A stretch of DNA of 64,000 bases, taken from NCBI GenBank assembly GCA_021404785.1, contig QWHH01000002.1:124001-188000 (forward strand), read 5' to 3'. This stretch comes from Lysobacterales bacterium PRO7 (GTDB lineage: Bacteria > Pseudomonadota > Gammaproteobacteria > Xanthomonadales > Rhodanobacteraceae). Positions 8,008 to 19,043 of the stretch are shown piece by piece. A model generated the notes under the pieces. It made no database searches. It was not told the origin of the DNA and saw only the letters and a list, made by a program, of their open reading frames with translations. A program made the translations under genes and the position numbers. Positions within the stretch are counted from its first letter, which is position 1, and the number at the start of each line of letters is the position of its first letter.

Positions 8008-9327
8008 ATGACCTTCGAAATCGCTCTCGTCGTACTGCTATCCCTGCTCAACGGCTTTTTCACGCTGGGCGAAATGGCACTGATGACCTCGCGCAAGGCG
8101 CGCCTGAAGCATCTCTCCCGCGACAGCCGGCGCGCGCAGGCCGCGCTTGCGATGACGCAGACGCCGGAGCGCTTCCTGTCCACCGTGCAGGTATACATCA
8201 CCCTGATTGCGATCGGCACCGGCGCCGCGCTGGGCGATTCGCTCGGAGAGGAATTCGCGCGCGCGTTGCAGGCGCTGCACGTCGCATGGCTGGCACCGTA
8301 TGCGCACGCGATCGGCGTGGTGATCAGCGTCACCGTGATCACCTTCATCAACATCTGGCTTGGCGAAATCCTGCCCAAACGGCTGGCCCTGATCAGCCCG
8401 GAACGTTTTGCCGTGGCCACGGCCATTCCGATGCGCATTGCCAGTTCCGTTGCCATGCCGTTCGCCTTCGCCCTGATCTGGCTGACACGCCACACCTTTC
8501 GCCTGCTGCGCCTGGACCATGCCAGCGGCGACCGTGTCAGCGAGGAAGAAATCCGCCTGCTCGTGGCCGAAAGCGCGGATCAGGGCGTGATCGACTCCGA
8601 CGAGCGCAACATGGTCAACCGCGTGCTCCGGCTTGGCGATCGAACCGTGGACAGCCTGATGACACCGCGCCCGCGCATCGCCTGGCTGGACGCCGCGGCA
8701 TCGCTGGAGGAAAACCTCGCGATCATGCGCGACACGCCGTTTTCGCGCTATCCGGTCTATCGCGGCAGCGACAAGGACGTGCTCGGCGTGTTCAGCATCA
8801 AGCGTCTGCCGGCGATGCTCGGCAGCACGCAGATCGACCTGTTCGCGAAGCTTGCCAAGCCGCTGTACGTGCCCGGCACCGCACGCGCGCTGGACCTGCT
8901 CGAAGAATTCCGCGATGCGGAAACCCGGCTCGCCCTGGTCGTGGACGAATACGGCGATGTCGATGGGTTGGTCACACTTAATGACGTTCTCGCCGCCGTG
9001 GTCGGACACGGCGCGGCGCCGGTTCCGGCGACGCAGGTCCAGCCGGTGACGCGACGCGACGATGGCAGTTGGCTGATCGACGGCGCGCTCGCCACTGACG
9101 ATTTGCGCGAGCTGCTCGGCCTGACCGAATTGCCGACCGAGGACGAGCACGATTTCAACACCGTCGCCGGTATGGTCGTCGCCAGGTTCGGCCGCATTCC
9201 GCAGCCCGGTGAGCATTTTGACTGGCGCGGCTGGCGCTTCGAGGTTGTCGATCTGGACGGAGCGCGCGTGGACAAGGTCCTCGTGGCATGTACTGCGGAA
9301 GAATCCGACAGTGCGCTAAGCGGCTAG
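8008..9327 (+). CDS. Hemolysin/CorC family membrane protein (CNNM-CBS-CorC_HlyC)
   Basis: A 439-residue protein with a DUF21/CNNM membrane domain (about residues 1-190, helices including VVLLSLLNGFFTLGEMALM). It continues into a CBS pair (about 205-330, containing DSLMTPRPRIAWLD and LVVDEYGDVDGLVTLNDVL) and a C-terminal CorC_HlyC domain (about 345-430, DEHDFNTVAGMV). Relatives export magnesium or cobalt or confer resistance; older annotation calls them hemolysins without good evidence. Its stop codon shares the CTAG palindrome with the stop of the convergent trmJ, a 4-nt overlap. Confidence 0.92.
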   Translation: MTFEIALVVLLSLLNGFFTLGEMALMTSRKARLKHLSRDSRRAQAALAMTQTPERFLSTVQVYITLIAIGTGAALGDSLGEEFARALQALHVAWLAPYAHAIGVVISVTVITFINIWLGEILPKRLALISPERFAVATAIPMRIASSVAMPFAFALIWLTRHTFRLLRLDHASGDRVSEEEIRLLVAESADQGVIDSDERNMVNRVLRLGDRTVDSLMTPRPRIAWLDAAASLEENLAIMRDTPFSRYPVYRGSDKDVLGVFSIKRLPAMLGSTQIDLFAKLAKPLYVPGTARALDLLEEFRDAETRLALVVDEYGDVDGLVTLNDVLAAVVGHGAAPVPATQVQPVTRRDDGSWLIDGALATDDLRELLGLTELPTEDEHDFNTVAGMVVARFGRIPQPGEHFDWRGWRFEVVDLDGARVDKVLVACTAEESDSALSG

Positions 9328-10091
9328 CTTTGCGGTTTGGCGATCTTCGCCATCCGCTGCGCATCGTCAAAAATCCCGCGCAGGATGCGCACCTCGCGCT
9401 GATCCAGGCTCGCATGCAGGAACAACCGGCGCAGGCGCTTCATGATGGTCACCGGTGAACGGCCCTTGTGGAAGTCGATGTCGTCGAGCATTTGCGCCAG
9501 ATGTTCGAACATATATTCGAGCTGCTCGGCGGTAGCGGGAGGATCCTCGCGGCGCTCCGCATCCACAAGCGGCGCGTGTTCGAGCATTGCCAGGCGCAGT
9601 TCATAAGCCAGCACCTGTACAGCCTGGGATAGGTTGAGCGAGGGGAAGTCCTCCACGCTCGGAATGCGCACCGCGGCGTGACAGGACATCAACTCGTCGT
9701 TTTCCAGACCCGTGCGTTCATTGCCGAACACGATCGCGACCGGGCCATGCGCGCTGGCGGCCAGCGCACGCGCGGCAGCTTCGCGCGGAGACAGTTCTTC
9801 CAGCTGCACCGCGCGGGCGCGGGCCGTGCAGCCCAGCACCAGCGTGCAATCGGCGACGGCATCGACCAGGGTCGGCGCCATCGCCGCATTGCCCAGCACC
9901 GCGTTCGCACCCGATGCCAGGGCCACCGCATCCGGATGCGGGAACTTGTGCGGCGCGACCAGGCCCATGCGCGCAAATCCCATCGTGCGGATCGCACGCG
10001 CCGCAGCGCCGATGTTGCCCGGATGCGAGGTGCGCACCAGCACGAAGCGGATGTCCGGCCCAACTACAGATGAGATCTGATGCTTGCTCAT
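9324..10091 (-). CDS. trmJ: tRNA (cytidine/uridine-2'-O-)-methyltransferase TrmJ
   Basis: A 255-residue SPOUT-class RNA methyltransferase of the TrmJ/LasT group. It methylates the ribose of nucleotide 32 in the anticodon loop of several tRNAs using S-adenosylmethionine. The family motifs are visible: SHPGNIGAAARAIRTMGF near the N terminus, VFGNERTGLENDEL (motif 2 of the trefoil knot) and IPSVEDFPSLNLSQAVQVLAYE (motif 3). The start at 10091 (MSKHQISS) is chosen because homology begins directly after it; the frame stays open upstream only through a repeat element. No operon partner. Confidence 0.93.
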   Translation of the reverse strand: MSKHQISSVVGPDIRFVLVRTSHPGNIGAAARAIRTMGFARMGLVAPHKFPHPDAVALASGANAVLGNAAMAPTLVDAVADCTLVLGCTARARAVQLEELSPREAAARALAASAHGPVAIVFGNERTGLENDELMSCHAAVRIPSVEDFPSLNLSQAVQVLAYELRLAMLEHAPLVDAERREDPPATAEQLEYMFEHLAQMLDDIDFHKGRSPVTIMKRLRRLFLHASLDQREVRILRGIFDDAQRMAKIAKPQS

Positions 10092-10215
10092 GCGGCAATT
10101 ATCGCAGGCGGGCATCACAGCATGGAATGGACGAGTTGCAAGTGGAACTTGCGTCCCTTTTCCGTCCTTCGTGAAGCCCCTCCCATGGGACGCCCCGCTC
10201 TGAACGTGTTTCTTT

Positions 10216-10322
10216 GGTGACTTTCTTTTCACGAGAAAAGAAAGTCACCCGACCGGTCGCAGAACGGTCGGAAGCTCCGGCTTTGGGAGTTACCCGGTCG
10301 CCCGCAGGGCGGACGGAAGCCT
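10216..10322. repeat. Intergenic multi-hairpin palindromic element
   Basis: A 15-bp perfect inverted repeat (GGTGACTTTCTTTTC / GAAAAGAAAGTCACC, loop ACGA, 10216-10249) is followed by a 7-bp stem (CCGACCG/CGGTCGG, 10249-10271). A CTCC/GGGAG stem and a stem around CGCCC-GCA-GGGCG (about 10299-10311) come next. The element fills most of the 300-nt gap between the divergent trmJ and suhB. Translated, it reads VTFFSREKKVT, a string I recall from spurious peptides in xanthomonad genomes, so it is probably a dispersed repeat. Only one copy is in this window. Confidence 0.6.
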
Positions 10323-10392
10323 TGCTTCTGCTAAAATCGCAACCGCGCCTCGTCGCACCCGTTCTTTTCGACCATAAACGCAGGAAACCGTC

Positions 10393-11193
10393 ATGCCCAG
10401 ACCCGCCGTCAATGTCGCGGTGCGCGCCGCGCGCGCCGCCGGAGCCGTGATCCTGCGCTACATGAATCGCGTGGAAGGGCTTAACGTCGAAGAAAAATCG
10501 CGCCACGACTACGTCAGCGAAGTCGACAAGCTGGCCGAAGCCGAGATCGTCAAGGAACTGCGCCGCGCCTATCCCGACCACGCCATCCTTGGCGAGGAAA
10601 CCGGCAAGACCGGCAAATCCGACAAGGTCTGGGTGGTCGATCCGCTCGACGGCACGCACAACTACCTGCGCGGTTTTCCGCATTTCTCGGTATCGATCGG
10701 CTTCATGGACCACGGTGATCTCGTCCACGGCGTCGTCTACGATCCGCTGCGCGATGAACTGTTCACCGCCAGCAAGGGCGACGGCGCCTTCGTCAACGAC
10801 CGCCGCATGCGCGTGAGCAAGCGCGAGAGTCTTTCCGGCGCGCTGCTGTGCACGGGTTTTCCACCGCGCCAGCACGGACATCTGGATGCGCAATTCGCGA
10901 TCTCGCGCGCGCTGCTGCGTGAGGCCGACGACCTGCGCCGCACGGGTTCGGCCGCGCTCGACCTCGCCTATGTCGCGGCCGGACGTCTGGACGGCTACTT
11001 CGAGCCCGGCCTGCAACCCTGGGACATGGCCGCTGGCTGCCTGCTCGTGCGCGAGGCCGGCGGCAAATTCTGCGACTTCGCCGGCCGCGACGGCCTGCCG
11101 GCGAGCGGCAATCTCGTCGCCGGCAACCATTACATCACGGCGGCGATGGTGAAGATCATCACCGCTAACGCGACGCCGGCGTTGCTGGGCTGA
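10393..11193 (+). CDS. suhB: Inositol-1-monophosphatase family protein SuhB
   Basis: A 266-residue phosphatase of the inositol monophosphatase family. The magnesium-binding motifs are intact: GEETG for the first metal, VVDPLDGTHNYLRGFPH for the main metal and phosphate site, and PWDMAAG in the C-terminal half. In gammaproteobacteria SuhB also joins the Nus antitermination complex during rRNA transcription; that role is inferred from orthology. The ATG follows a long palindromic spacer. Length is standard (E. coli 267). The gene is monocistronic and convergent with secF. Confidence 0.93.
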   Translation: MPRPAVNVAVRAARAAGAVILRYMNRVEGLNVEEKSRHDYVSEVDKLAEAEIVKELRRAYPDHAILGEETGKTGKSDKVWVVDPLDGTHNYLRGFPHFSVSIGFMDHGDLVHGVVYDPLRDELFTASKGDGAFVNDRRMRVSKRESLSGALLCTGFPPRQHGHLDAQFAISRALLREADDLRRTGSAALDLAYVAAGRLDGYFEPGLQPWDMAAGCLLVREAGGKFCDFAGRDGLPASGNLVAGNHYITAAMVKIITANATPALLG

Positions 11194-11199
11194 CTTGTC

Positions 11200-11225
11200 C
11201 ACTTCTCCCGCCTGCGGGAGAAGTG
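11200..11225. terminator. Palindrome between convergent suhB and secF
   Basis: A perfect inverted repeat CACTTCTCCCGC / GCGGGAGAAGTG with a 2-nt centre. It sits 6 nt from each of the two converging stop codons, so it could end both transcripts, although T runs are lacking. The CTCCCGC-GCGGGAG core resembles common dispersed proteobacterial palindromes. Confidence 0.6.
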
Positions 11226-11230
11226 AAAGA

Positions 11231-12202
11231 CTACGGCCTGCGCGCCAGCTCCGGATTGTCGCGCGTCACCGGCATCAGGTCCTTCTTCGACACGCCCAGC
11301 CACAGCAGGATCGGATTGGCGAAGAAGATCGACGACAGCGTTCCGATCACGATACCGATGATCATGGTCAGGGCGAAACCGTGCACCGCGGGACCGCCGA
11401 AGAAATACAGCGCGATCATCGTGATGCCGGTGAACACCGAGGTGATGATGGTACGCGACAGCGTGCTGTTGATGGCCTTGTTGAGGATATCGACGGGCTC
11501 GCCCTTGCGCGTGGCGCGGAAGATTTCGCGCACGCGGTCGAACACCACGACCTTGTCGTTGATCGAATAGCCGACGACCGCCAGCACCGAGGCCAGTACG
11601 GTGATGTCGAACTCGTGTTGCGTGAACGCGTAGAAGCCGATGGTCAGGATCGTGTCGTGGAATTCCGAGGCGATCGCGGCGATGGCGAAACGCCACTCGA
11701 AGCGCACGCCGATGTAGATCATGATGCCGATGATGACGAAGATGACCGCGGTGACGCCGTCGCTCTTGAGTTCGTCGCCCACCTCGGGGCCGACGAAGTC
11801 GGGATCGCGCGACATCGTCGCGTCCGCACGCTTGGCCTTGAGTGCGGCCATCACGTCGGCGGCAACCTTGTCGCTCTGCTTCACCGTGCCGGCATCGTCT
11901 GCGGCGGCCGCCTTGTCGCGGCTGGGCTGCAGGCGAATCGACACCTCGCGCGCACCCCCGACGCTTTGCACCATGGCGTGGTCGAAACCGGCCGTATCCA
12001 GCGCGCTGCGCACCTCGCTGATGTCGACGGGCTGTTCATACTTGACGCTGATCAGGATGCCGCCGGTGAAGTCGAGGCCGTAGTTCAGGCCGCGCGTGGC
12101 GATCGCGCCGATCGAGAGCAACACCAGCAGCGCGGAAATGACGAGACTGACCCGGCGCCATTTCAGGAAGTCGAATGCGGCATCGTGTTTGAAGATTTCC
12201 AT
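11231..12202 (-). CDS. secF: Protein translocase subunit SecF
   Basis: A 323-residue inner-membrane subunit of the SecDF accessory complex, which uses proton flow to pull secreted proteins through SecYEG. The first transmembrane helix is followed by the conserved GLNYGLDFTGGILISV motif. The periplasmic domain comes next, then a block of five helices including YSINDKVVVFDRVRE, the conserved SecF cytoplasmic motif. It starts 3 nt after the secD stop, so translation is probably coupled. Length matches the family (E. coli 323). Confidence 0.96.
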   Translation of the reverse strand: MEIFKHDAAFDFLKWRRVSLVISALLVLLSIGAIATRGLNYGLDFTGGILISVKYEQPVDISEVRSALDTAGFDHAMVQSVGGAREVSIRLQPSRDKAAAADDAGTVKQSDKVAADVMAALKAKRADATMSRDPDFVGPEVGDELKSDGVTAVIFVIIGIMIYIGVRFEWRFAIAAIASEFHDTILTIGFYAFTQHEFDITVLASVLAVVGYSINDKVVVFDRVREIFRATRKGEPVDILNKAINSTLSRTIITSVFTGITMIALYFFGGPAVHGFALTMIIGIVIGTLSSIFFANPILLWLGVSKKDLMPVTRDNPELARRP

Positions 12203-12205
12203 GGC

Positions 12206-14143
12206 TTACGCTCCTGCGGGGCTCACGTGGTGGCCACCGCCGATCCACAAGCCCTTGAGCTTGCGACCACTGTGGATGAGGTTGGTGATGGCATGCGTGA
12301 CCGTGACCGAAGTGAACATCGAGGTCAGGATGCCGATGGCCAGTGTCACGGCAAAGCCCTTGATCGGGCCGGAACCGAACGCGAACAGACCGAAGGCCGC
12401 GAGCAGGTGGGTGACGTTTGCGTCGAGAATCGTCGACCAGGCCTTGTCGTAACCGGCGCGGATCGAAGCCAATGGCGTTGAGCCGTTGCGCAATTCCTCA
12501 CGGATGCGTTCGCAGATCAGCACGTTCGCGTCGATCGCCATGCCCAGGGTCAGCACGATACCGGCAATGCCGGGCATGGTCAGCGTCGCCTGCAGCACGT
12601 TCAGCACCGCAATCAGCAACACCAGGTTCAAGACCAGGGCGACGTCCGCGATCAGGCCGAACAGGTGATAGTAGAGCGCCGCCGCGATCAGCACCGCGAG
12701 CAGCCCGAGGATAACTGCCATGCCGCCCTTGCGGATGTTGTCCTGGCCCAGGCTCGGGCCGATCACGTTCTGCTCGACAATGTCGGCCGGCGCGGCCAGT
12801 GAACCCGCACGCAGCAACAGCGACAGCTCGCTCGCGGTCTTCAGACTGTCCAGGCCCGTGGTCTGGAACTTGTTCGAGAATACGCCCTGGATCGTGGCGT
12901 CGTTGATCACTTCCTCGTTGACCTTGGCGCTGCGCACTTCCTTGCCATCGACGATTTTCGTTTCCGGAATGCGCTCGATGTAGACCACGGCCATGCGATG
13001 GCCCACGTTTTCGCGCGTGTAGTCGAGCATGCGCTTTCCGCCAAGCGCGTTCAGCGTCACCGACACCGCAGGCAGTCCGGTCTGCGGATCGGGGATCGCG
13101 GCCGCGTCGACGAGTTCGTCGCCGCCGACGATGATCTTCTTCTTCAGCACGATCGGCATCGGCTTGCCATCCGGCCCGACGCGCTGGGTGTAGTAGAGGC
13201 GCGAATCCGGCGGCACGATACCGGTCTTCGCCGCTTCGATCGGATTCGTGTTTTCGTCGACCGCGTGGTATTCCAAGGTCGCCTGCGCGCCGAGGATCTT
13301 CTTGGCCTCGGCCGTATCCTGCACACCGGGCAGTTCCACGACGATGCGGTTCGCGCCCTGTTGCTGGATCAAGGGCTCGGACACGCCGAGCTGATTGACG
13401 CGATTGCGCAGCGTGGTCAGGTTGCTGGCGACGATGGAACGCTGCTGTTCCAGCAACGTCGCTTCGCGGATGCGCGCGTTGAGCGCGAACGTGGTCGCGG
13501 TGCTGGTGCCATCGGCGATTTCCAGAGGTGGTTGCGAGCCCAGCTTTTCGGGCTGGTTCACGCTCTTCGCGATCTCGTTCGCCGCCGCGGTGCGGTCGGC
13601 TTCCGAACGCAACACCACGACGATGCCCTGCGCAGCCGGGTTGACCGACTCGTAGCGGATCTTGGCAGTGCGCAAGGCGTTGCGGATGTCATCCACGTAG
13701 CGCTGCTGCATCTTGGTCAGCGCGGCCTTCTGGTCGACTTCCATCAAAAAGTGCACGCCGCCTTGCAGGTCGAGGCCCAGCGGCATGCGGTTCGCGCCGA
13801 TCGCACGCAACCAGCCCGGCACGGTCGAGGCCAGGTTCAATGCGACGATGTACTTGTCGCCGAGTTCGGTCTTGAGCGTGTCGGACGCAGCCAACTGCAC
13901 CTCGGTGTTCGGGAAGCGCGCGAGCAGGCGATCGCCGTTGAGTTCGACATCCTTGAACGCGATCTTCTTCGTCTGCAGGATGCCCAGCACCTTTTCCTTC
14001 AGCGCCGCGTCGACGGTCGCGCCGCGATTGGCAGAAACCTGCACGGCCGGCTGCTGCGGATACAGGATCGGCAGCGCGTAAATGATGCCGAGCAGGACGA
14101 TTGCGGCAACGAGGATGTATTTCCAGCGGGGAAAGTCATTCAT
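12206..14143 (-). CDS. secD: Protein translocase subunit SecD
   Basis: A 645-residue partner of SecF. The N-terminal helix (YILVAAIVLLGIIYALPILY) is followed by the P1 head region and the 'MPLGLDLQGGVHFLMEVD' motif. Then comes the conserved P4-type segment and a C-terminal six-helix block with AIDANVLICERIREELRNG. The large periplasmic part is complete. The operon order is yajC-secD-secF, with 73 nt between yajC and secD. Confidence 0.96.
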   Translation of the reverse strand: MNDFPRWKYILVAAIVLLGIIYALPILYPQQPAVQVSANRGATVDAALKEKVLGILQTKKIAFKDVELNGDRLLARFPNTEVQLAASDTLKTELGDKYIVALNLASTVPGWLRAIGANRMPLGLDLQGGVHFLMEVDQKAALTKMQQRYVDDIRNALRTAKIRYESVNPAAQGIVVVLRSEADRTAAANEIAKSVNQPEKLGSQPPLEIADGTSTATTFALNARIREATLLEQQRSIVASNLTTLRNRVNQLGVSEPLIQQQGANRIVVELPGVQDTAEAKKILGAQATLEYHAVDENTNPIEAAKTGIVPPDSRLYYTQRVGPDGKPMPIVLKKKIIVGGDELVDAAAIPDPQTGLPAVSVTLNALGGKRMLDYTRENVGHRMAVVYIERIPETKIVDGKEVRSAKVNEEVINDATIQGVFSNKFQTTGLDSLKTASELSLLLRAGSLAAPADIVEQNVIGPSLGQDNIRKGGMAVILGLLAVLIAAALYYHLFGLIADVALVLNLVLLIAVLNVLQATLTMPGIAGIVLTLGMAIDANVLICERIREELRNGSTPLASIRAGYDKAWSTILDANVTHLLAAFGLFAFGSGPIKGFAVTLAIGILTSMFTSVTVTHAITNLIHSGRKLKGLWIGGGHHVSPAGA

Positions 14144-14216
14144 GGGCTTTTCTTGTGTGGAGTGCGGCCGCGGACGACCGCCGGGCGGTCTTCGCGGTCA
14201 TGCAAGTTCGCGCCAG

Positions 14217-14555
14217 CTACGCGGATTTCAAAGTGCCTTTGGGCAGCACCATCGAGATCGCCGTCTTCTGCAGCTTGATCTTGACGTCGGGCGCGATTTC
14301 AAGGGTCAGGAAGCTCTCGCCGATATCGTCGATGCGTCCGGCGATGCCGCCGTTGCTCACCACTTCGTCGCCCTTGGCGAGCGCCGCGATCATGGCCTTG
14401 AGTTCCTTCTGCCGCTTGGACTGCGATCGGAACATGAAGAACATCATGACGACCATGATGATGATGAACACGAACGGCGATCCGAGCAGGCCGATGCCTT
14501 CCGGCGAACCGGCTGCCGGCGCCTGTGCGTAAGCGTTGGAAATCAGGAAATCCAT
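14217..14555 (-). CDS. yajC: Preprotein translocase subunit YajC
   Basis: A 112-residue single-pass inner-membrane protein that associates with SecDF. The membrane helix (VFIIIMVVMMFFMFRSQ) is followed by the typical RSQSKRQKELKAM and the beta-rich cytoplasmic tail with LAKGDEVVSNGGIAGRI. The N terminus has a short extracytoplasmic segment rich in Ala and Pro. It is first in the yajC-secD-secF unit and lies about 100 nt downstream of tgt on the same strand. Confidence 0.95.
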   Translation of the reverse strand: MDFLISNAYAQAPAAGSPEGIGLLGSPFVFIIIMVVMMFFMFRSQSKRQKELKAMIAALAKGDEVVSNGGIAGRIDDIGESFLTLEIAPDVKIKLQKTAISMVLPKGTLKSA

Positions 14556-14653
14556 GGGGTTCTCGCGTTGTTCGCCCGCCGCGAACCGGCGGGCCTGCCA
14601 AAAGACTGGGGATTATGCCATGCGGTGGCGAGCCATGCACCCGCCGCAGCGCC

Positions 14654-16809
<2,156 letters not shown>

Positions 16810-16826
16810 CGCACAATTGTACGCGG

Positions 16827-17444
16827 TCAGAGCAAGCCTTTCTGCCGCGCCAACCGGTATGCCTCAATGCGATTACTCACGCCGAGCTTGCCGATCGCCT
16901 CGGACAAATAATTTCGCACCGTACCCTGCGACAGATGCAACTGCCCGGCGATATCGCCGGCGGACATGCCCTCGCCCGCCAGGCGCAACACCTGGCGCTC
17001 GCGGTCGTTGAGCGGATCGTCGCCGGACCATGCCTCCAGCGCGAGCTGCGGATCGATGGCGCGACCGCCGCGATGCACCTTGCGGATTGCCTCGGCGAGC
17101 TGCTCGGCCGGCGCATCTTTCAACAGATAACCGCTCACGCCCGCATCCAGCGCACGGCGCAGGAATCCAGGTCGCGCGAACGTGGTCAGGATGATGACCT
17201 TGCAACCGATTTCGCGTTCGCGGATGCGCTGCGCGAGTTCAAGCCCCGTGAGCTTGGGCATTTCGATATCGGTGACGACGATATCGGGCCCATTACCATC
17301 AAGTGCGGCGCGTTGCGTGAGCTGCCAGGCTTCCTCACCATCTGCCGCGCAACCAACCACATCGAGATCGGATTCGAGCTTGAGCAGGGCCGACAGCGCG
17401 CCGCGCACCATGGCCTGGTCTTCGGCGAGCAGAACGCGAATCAT
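16827..17444 (-). CDS. NarL/DesR-like two-component response regulator
   Basis: A 205-residue regulator with an N-terminal receiver domain (acidic pocket LLAEDQ; phosphoacceptor Asp 59 in VVTDIEMPK; Thr in ILTTF; Lys in LLKDAP). The C-terminal LuxR-type helix-turn-helix ([42 protein letters not shown]) closes the protein. This is the DesR-like subgroup. Its start overlaps the kinase stop by 4 nt. Such regulators usually control a neighbouring ABC-2 transporter or their own operon; no such transporter is present here, so the target is unknown. The palindrome at 18856 is a possible binding site. Confidence 0.93.
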   Translation of the reverse strand: MIRVLLAEDQAMVRGALSALLKLESDLDVVGCAADGEEAWQLTQRAALDGNGPDIVVTDIEMPKLTGLELAQRIREREIGCKVIILTTFARPGFLRRALDAGVSGYLLKDAPAEQLAEAIRKVHRGGRAIDPQLALEAWSGDDPLNDRERQVLRLAGEGMSAGDIAGQLHLSQGTVRNYLSEAIGKLGVSNRIEAYRLARQKGLL

Positions 17445-18619
17445 TGCGCCTGCCGCAATTGGACAAGCGGCGCTGGCTCCAGCGCTTGTTGTGGCAGGAC
17501 GAACGTCACGGTCAATGTCGTACCCCGGCCGCGCTCGGAATCCACGCGCAATTGCGCGCCGATTGCGGCCAGCCGCTCGCGCATGCCGGCAAGCCCGTTG
17601 CCGGGCACGATGGCGCCGCCACGGCCATCGTCGGCGATGCTCAACAGCGCTTGCTTGCCCGCACGCGCCGCCAGCGTCACCTGCGCCCGCGTGGCGCGCG
17701 CGTGCCGCTGGATGTTCGTGACCGCCTCGCGCACCGTCATCGCCAGTGCGGTTTCGAGCTCGGCCGGCAGACTGATGTCGGCCAGTTCGTATTCCAGATG
17801 CACGCCGTCGGATTCGAGCAGCAGTTTCGCGGACGCCAGTTCGGCGGCCAGACCCGCCGCGCGGATGCCGGTGACCGCGCGCCGCACCTGCGCCAGCGCG
17901 TCGCGCGCGACGCGTTCAACGTCGAGCATTTCGCGTTTGGCGCCCGCCGCATCGCGATCGAACAATTTGTTCGCAAGTTCCGATTTGAGCGTGATCAGCG
18001 ACAGCGTGTGACCGAGCAGATCGTGCAGGTCGCGACCGATGCGTTCGCGTTCCGCCGTGGCGGCCAGGCGGCGGACTTCATCGTGCGACAGGCGCAACTC
18101 GGCATCCTTTTCCTCGCTCGTGCGCTCGACATTGACGATCAGGCCGATGATGAAGGTCATCGTCGCGATCGTGCCCGTCACCTGCCACGGATAGTGCAGC
18201 AACCAGCCTTCGAGCAGCAGCAGTGAACCGGCAAGCACCAGCGCAGCCATGTAGCGGCGGACGGATTGACCGCAGATGCGCAACATCACGCAGCCGAACA
18301 CGAAATAGCTCAAGCCGCTGGGATACCACGGCATCAGCGCCTGGCAAAGCAGGATCATGCCGATTGCGTAGACGCGCGACGTGCGGCGCGAAGCCATCAC
18401 GCAGCGGGCATACAGTCCCAGGAAAATCGGGTATGACAGCGCGGTGAGGACAGCCCAGCGCAGATTCCACGAATTGTGGTCGAAGGCCGGTGTGACAAAA
18501 ATCCATGACGTCCAGAGCAGGTGGACGGCATCGACCCACGGCGATTTGCCGCGCTCACGGCTTCGCGCCGCCAGCGAATCCGGTGCCGGGTGCAACAAGC
18601 TGTCCAACAAACTCGACAT
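17441..18619 (-). CDS. DesK-like sensor histidine kinase
   Basis: A 392-residue membrane sensor. About five transmembrane helices occupy residues 30-170. They are followed by a HisKA_3 dimerisation segment with the phosphoacceptor His at about 199 (RIGRDLHDLLGHTLSLI). The HATPase domain has the N-box region REAVTNIQRHA and the G box GNGLAGMRERL. It is the DesK/LiaS-type kinase that works with the overlapping NarL-type regulator. No ribosome-binding site is seen ahead of its ATG. That ATG comes 3 nt after the stop of a 32-codon ORF, which suggests coupled translation. The signal sensed is unknown. Confidence 0.93.
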   Translation of the reverse strand: MSSLLDSLLHPAPDSLAARSRERGKSPWVDAVHLLWTSWIFVTPAFDHNSWNLRWAVLTALSYPIFLGLYARCVMASRRTSRVYAIGMILLCQALMPWYPSGLSYFVFGCVMLRICGQSVRRYMAALVLAGSLLLLEGWLLHYPWQVTGTIATMTFIIGLIVNVERTSEEKDAELRLSHDEVRRLAATAERERIGRDLHDLLGHTLSLITLKSELANKLFDRDAAGAKREMLDVERVARDALAQVRRAVTGIRAAGLAAELASAKLLLESDGVHLEYELADISLPAELETALAMTVREAVTNIQRHARATRAQVTLAARAGKQALLSIADDGRGGAIVPGNGLAGMRERLAAIGAQLRVDSERGRGTTLTVTFVLPQQALEPAPLVQLRQAQ

Positions 18620-18622
18620 GGC

Positions 18623-18721
18623 TCAGTGGATGGGGTGCAGGTTGGCGAGCAGTAATACCACCGCGGCAAGGGTCAAGGCAAAGCGGCAATAGATGATGCG
18701 CATGGCATTGCTCTGGTTCAT
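18623..18721 (-). CDS. Putative 32-aa single-pass membrane peptide ahead of the kinase
   Basis: A short ORF encoding MNQSNAMRIIYCRFAL and a hydrophobic stretch (LTLAAVVLLLANL), ending NLHPIH. A good ribosome-binding site (TTGGAGCGG) lies about 9 nt upstream of its ATG. Its TGA is separated by only 3 nt from the ATG of the DesK-like kinase, which lacks its own site. It may be a small membrane partner of the sensor or a translational coupler. I do not recognise a family. The evidence is ribosome-binding site, spacing and hydrophobicity only. Confidence 0.5.
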   Translation of the reverse strand: MNQSNAMRIIYCRFALTLAAVVLLLANLHPIH

Positions 18722-18855
18722 GACGTCCGCTCCAACCCGTGCCGCTTTGCCACCACACCGTTTTCCGTCGTCATCACAAGGCTCCCGCCGAAGTTGCGGA
18801 AAGTGTGCTTGTCGAGCCGGCCGAGCCGACAGTCGCGCCAGTCAGGACTTGCCCG

Positions 18856-18867
18856 TGACAACTGTCA
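18856..18867. promoter_or_regulatory. Inverted repeat TGACA-AC-TGTCA, possible operator
   Basis: A perfect 5-bp inverted repeat with a 2-nt spacer in the intergenic region between the kinase operon (start 18721, minus) and the aminotransferase gene (start 19044, plus). Palindromes with TGAC half-sites resemble binding sites of NarL/DesR-type regulators, so autoregulation by the adjacent regulator is a guess. The rest of the gap (18722-19043) shows no ORF. Confidence 0.3.
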
Positions 18868-18958
18868 GCCGGATAGTCGTTGCCGCGACAAATCGGGATT
18901 CGAAAGTGGCTCCCTATCCAGCATGGCAAAGCGGCCCCGCCAGCGGGCCACTTGCGCG

Positions 18959-18967
18959 TGGTAAAAT
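18959..18967 (+). promoter_or_regulatory. Candidate extended -10 promoter element for the aminotransferase gene
   Basis: TGGTAAAAT matches an extended -10 (TGnTATAAT, one mismatch), 76 nt before the ATG at 19044. No good -35 box is visible. The gene's ribosome-binding site GGAGG lies at 19033-19037. Confidence 0.35.
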
Positions 18968-19043
18968 TCCCGCCGGAACAGGGATTTCGAATTCTTTTGA
19001 CGTGCCGCTCGCGGTGCGTTTCTACCGTTTGTGGAGGTGCAAC

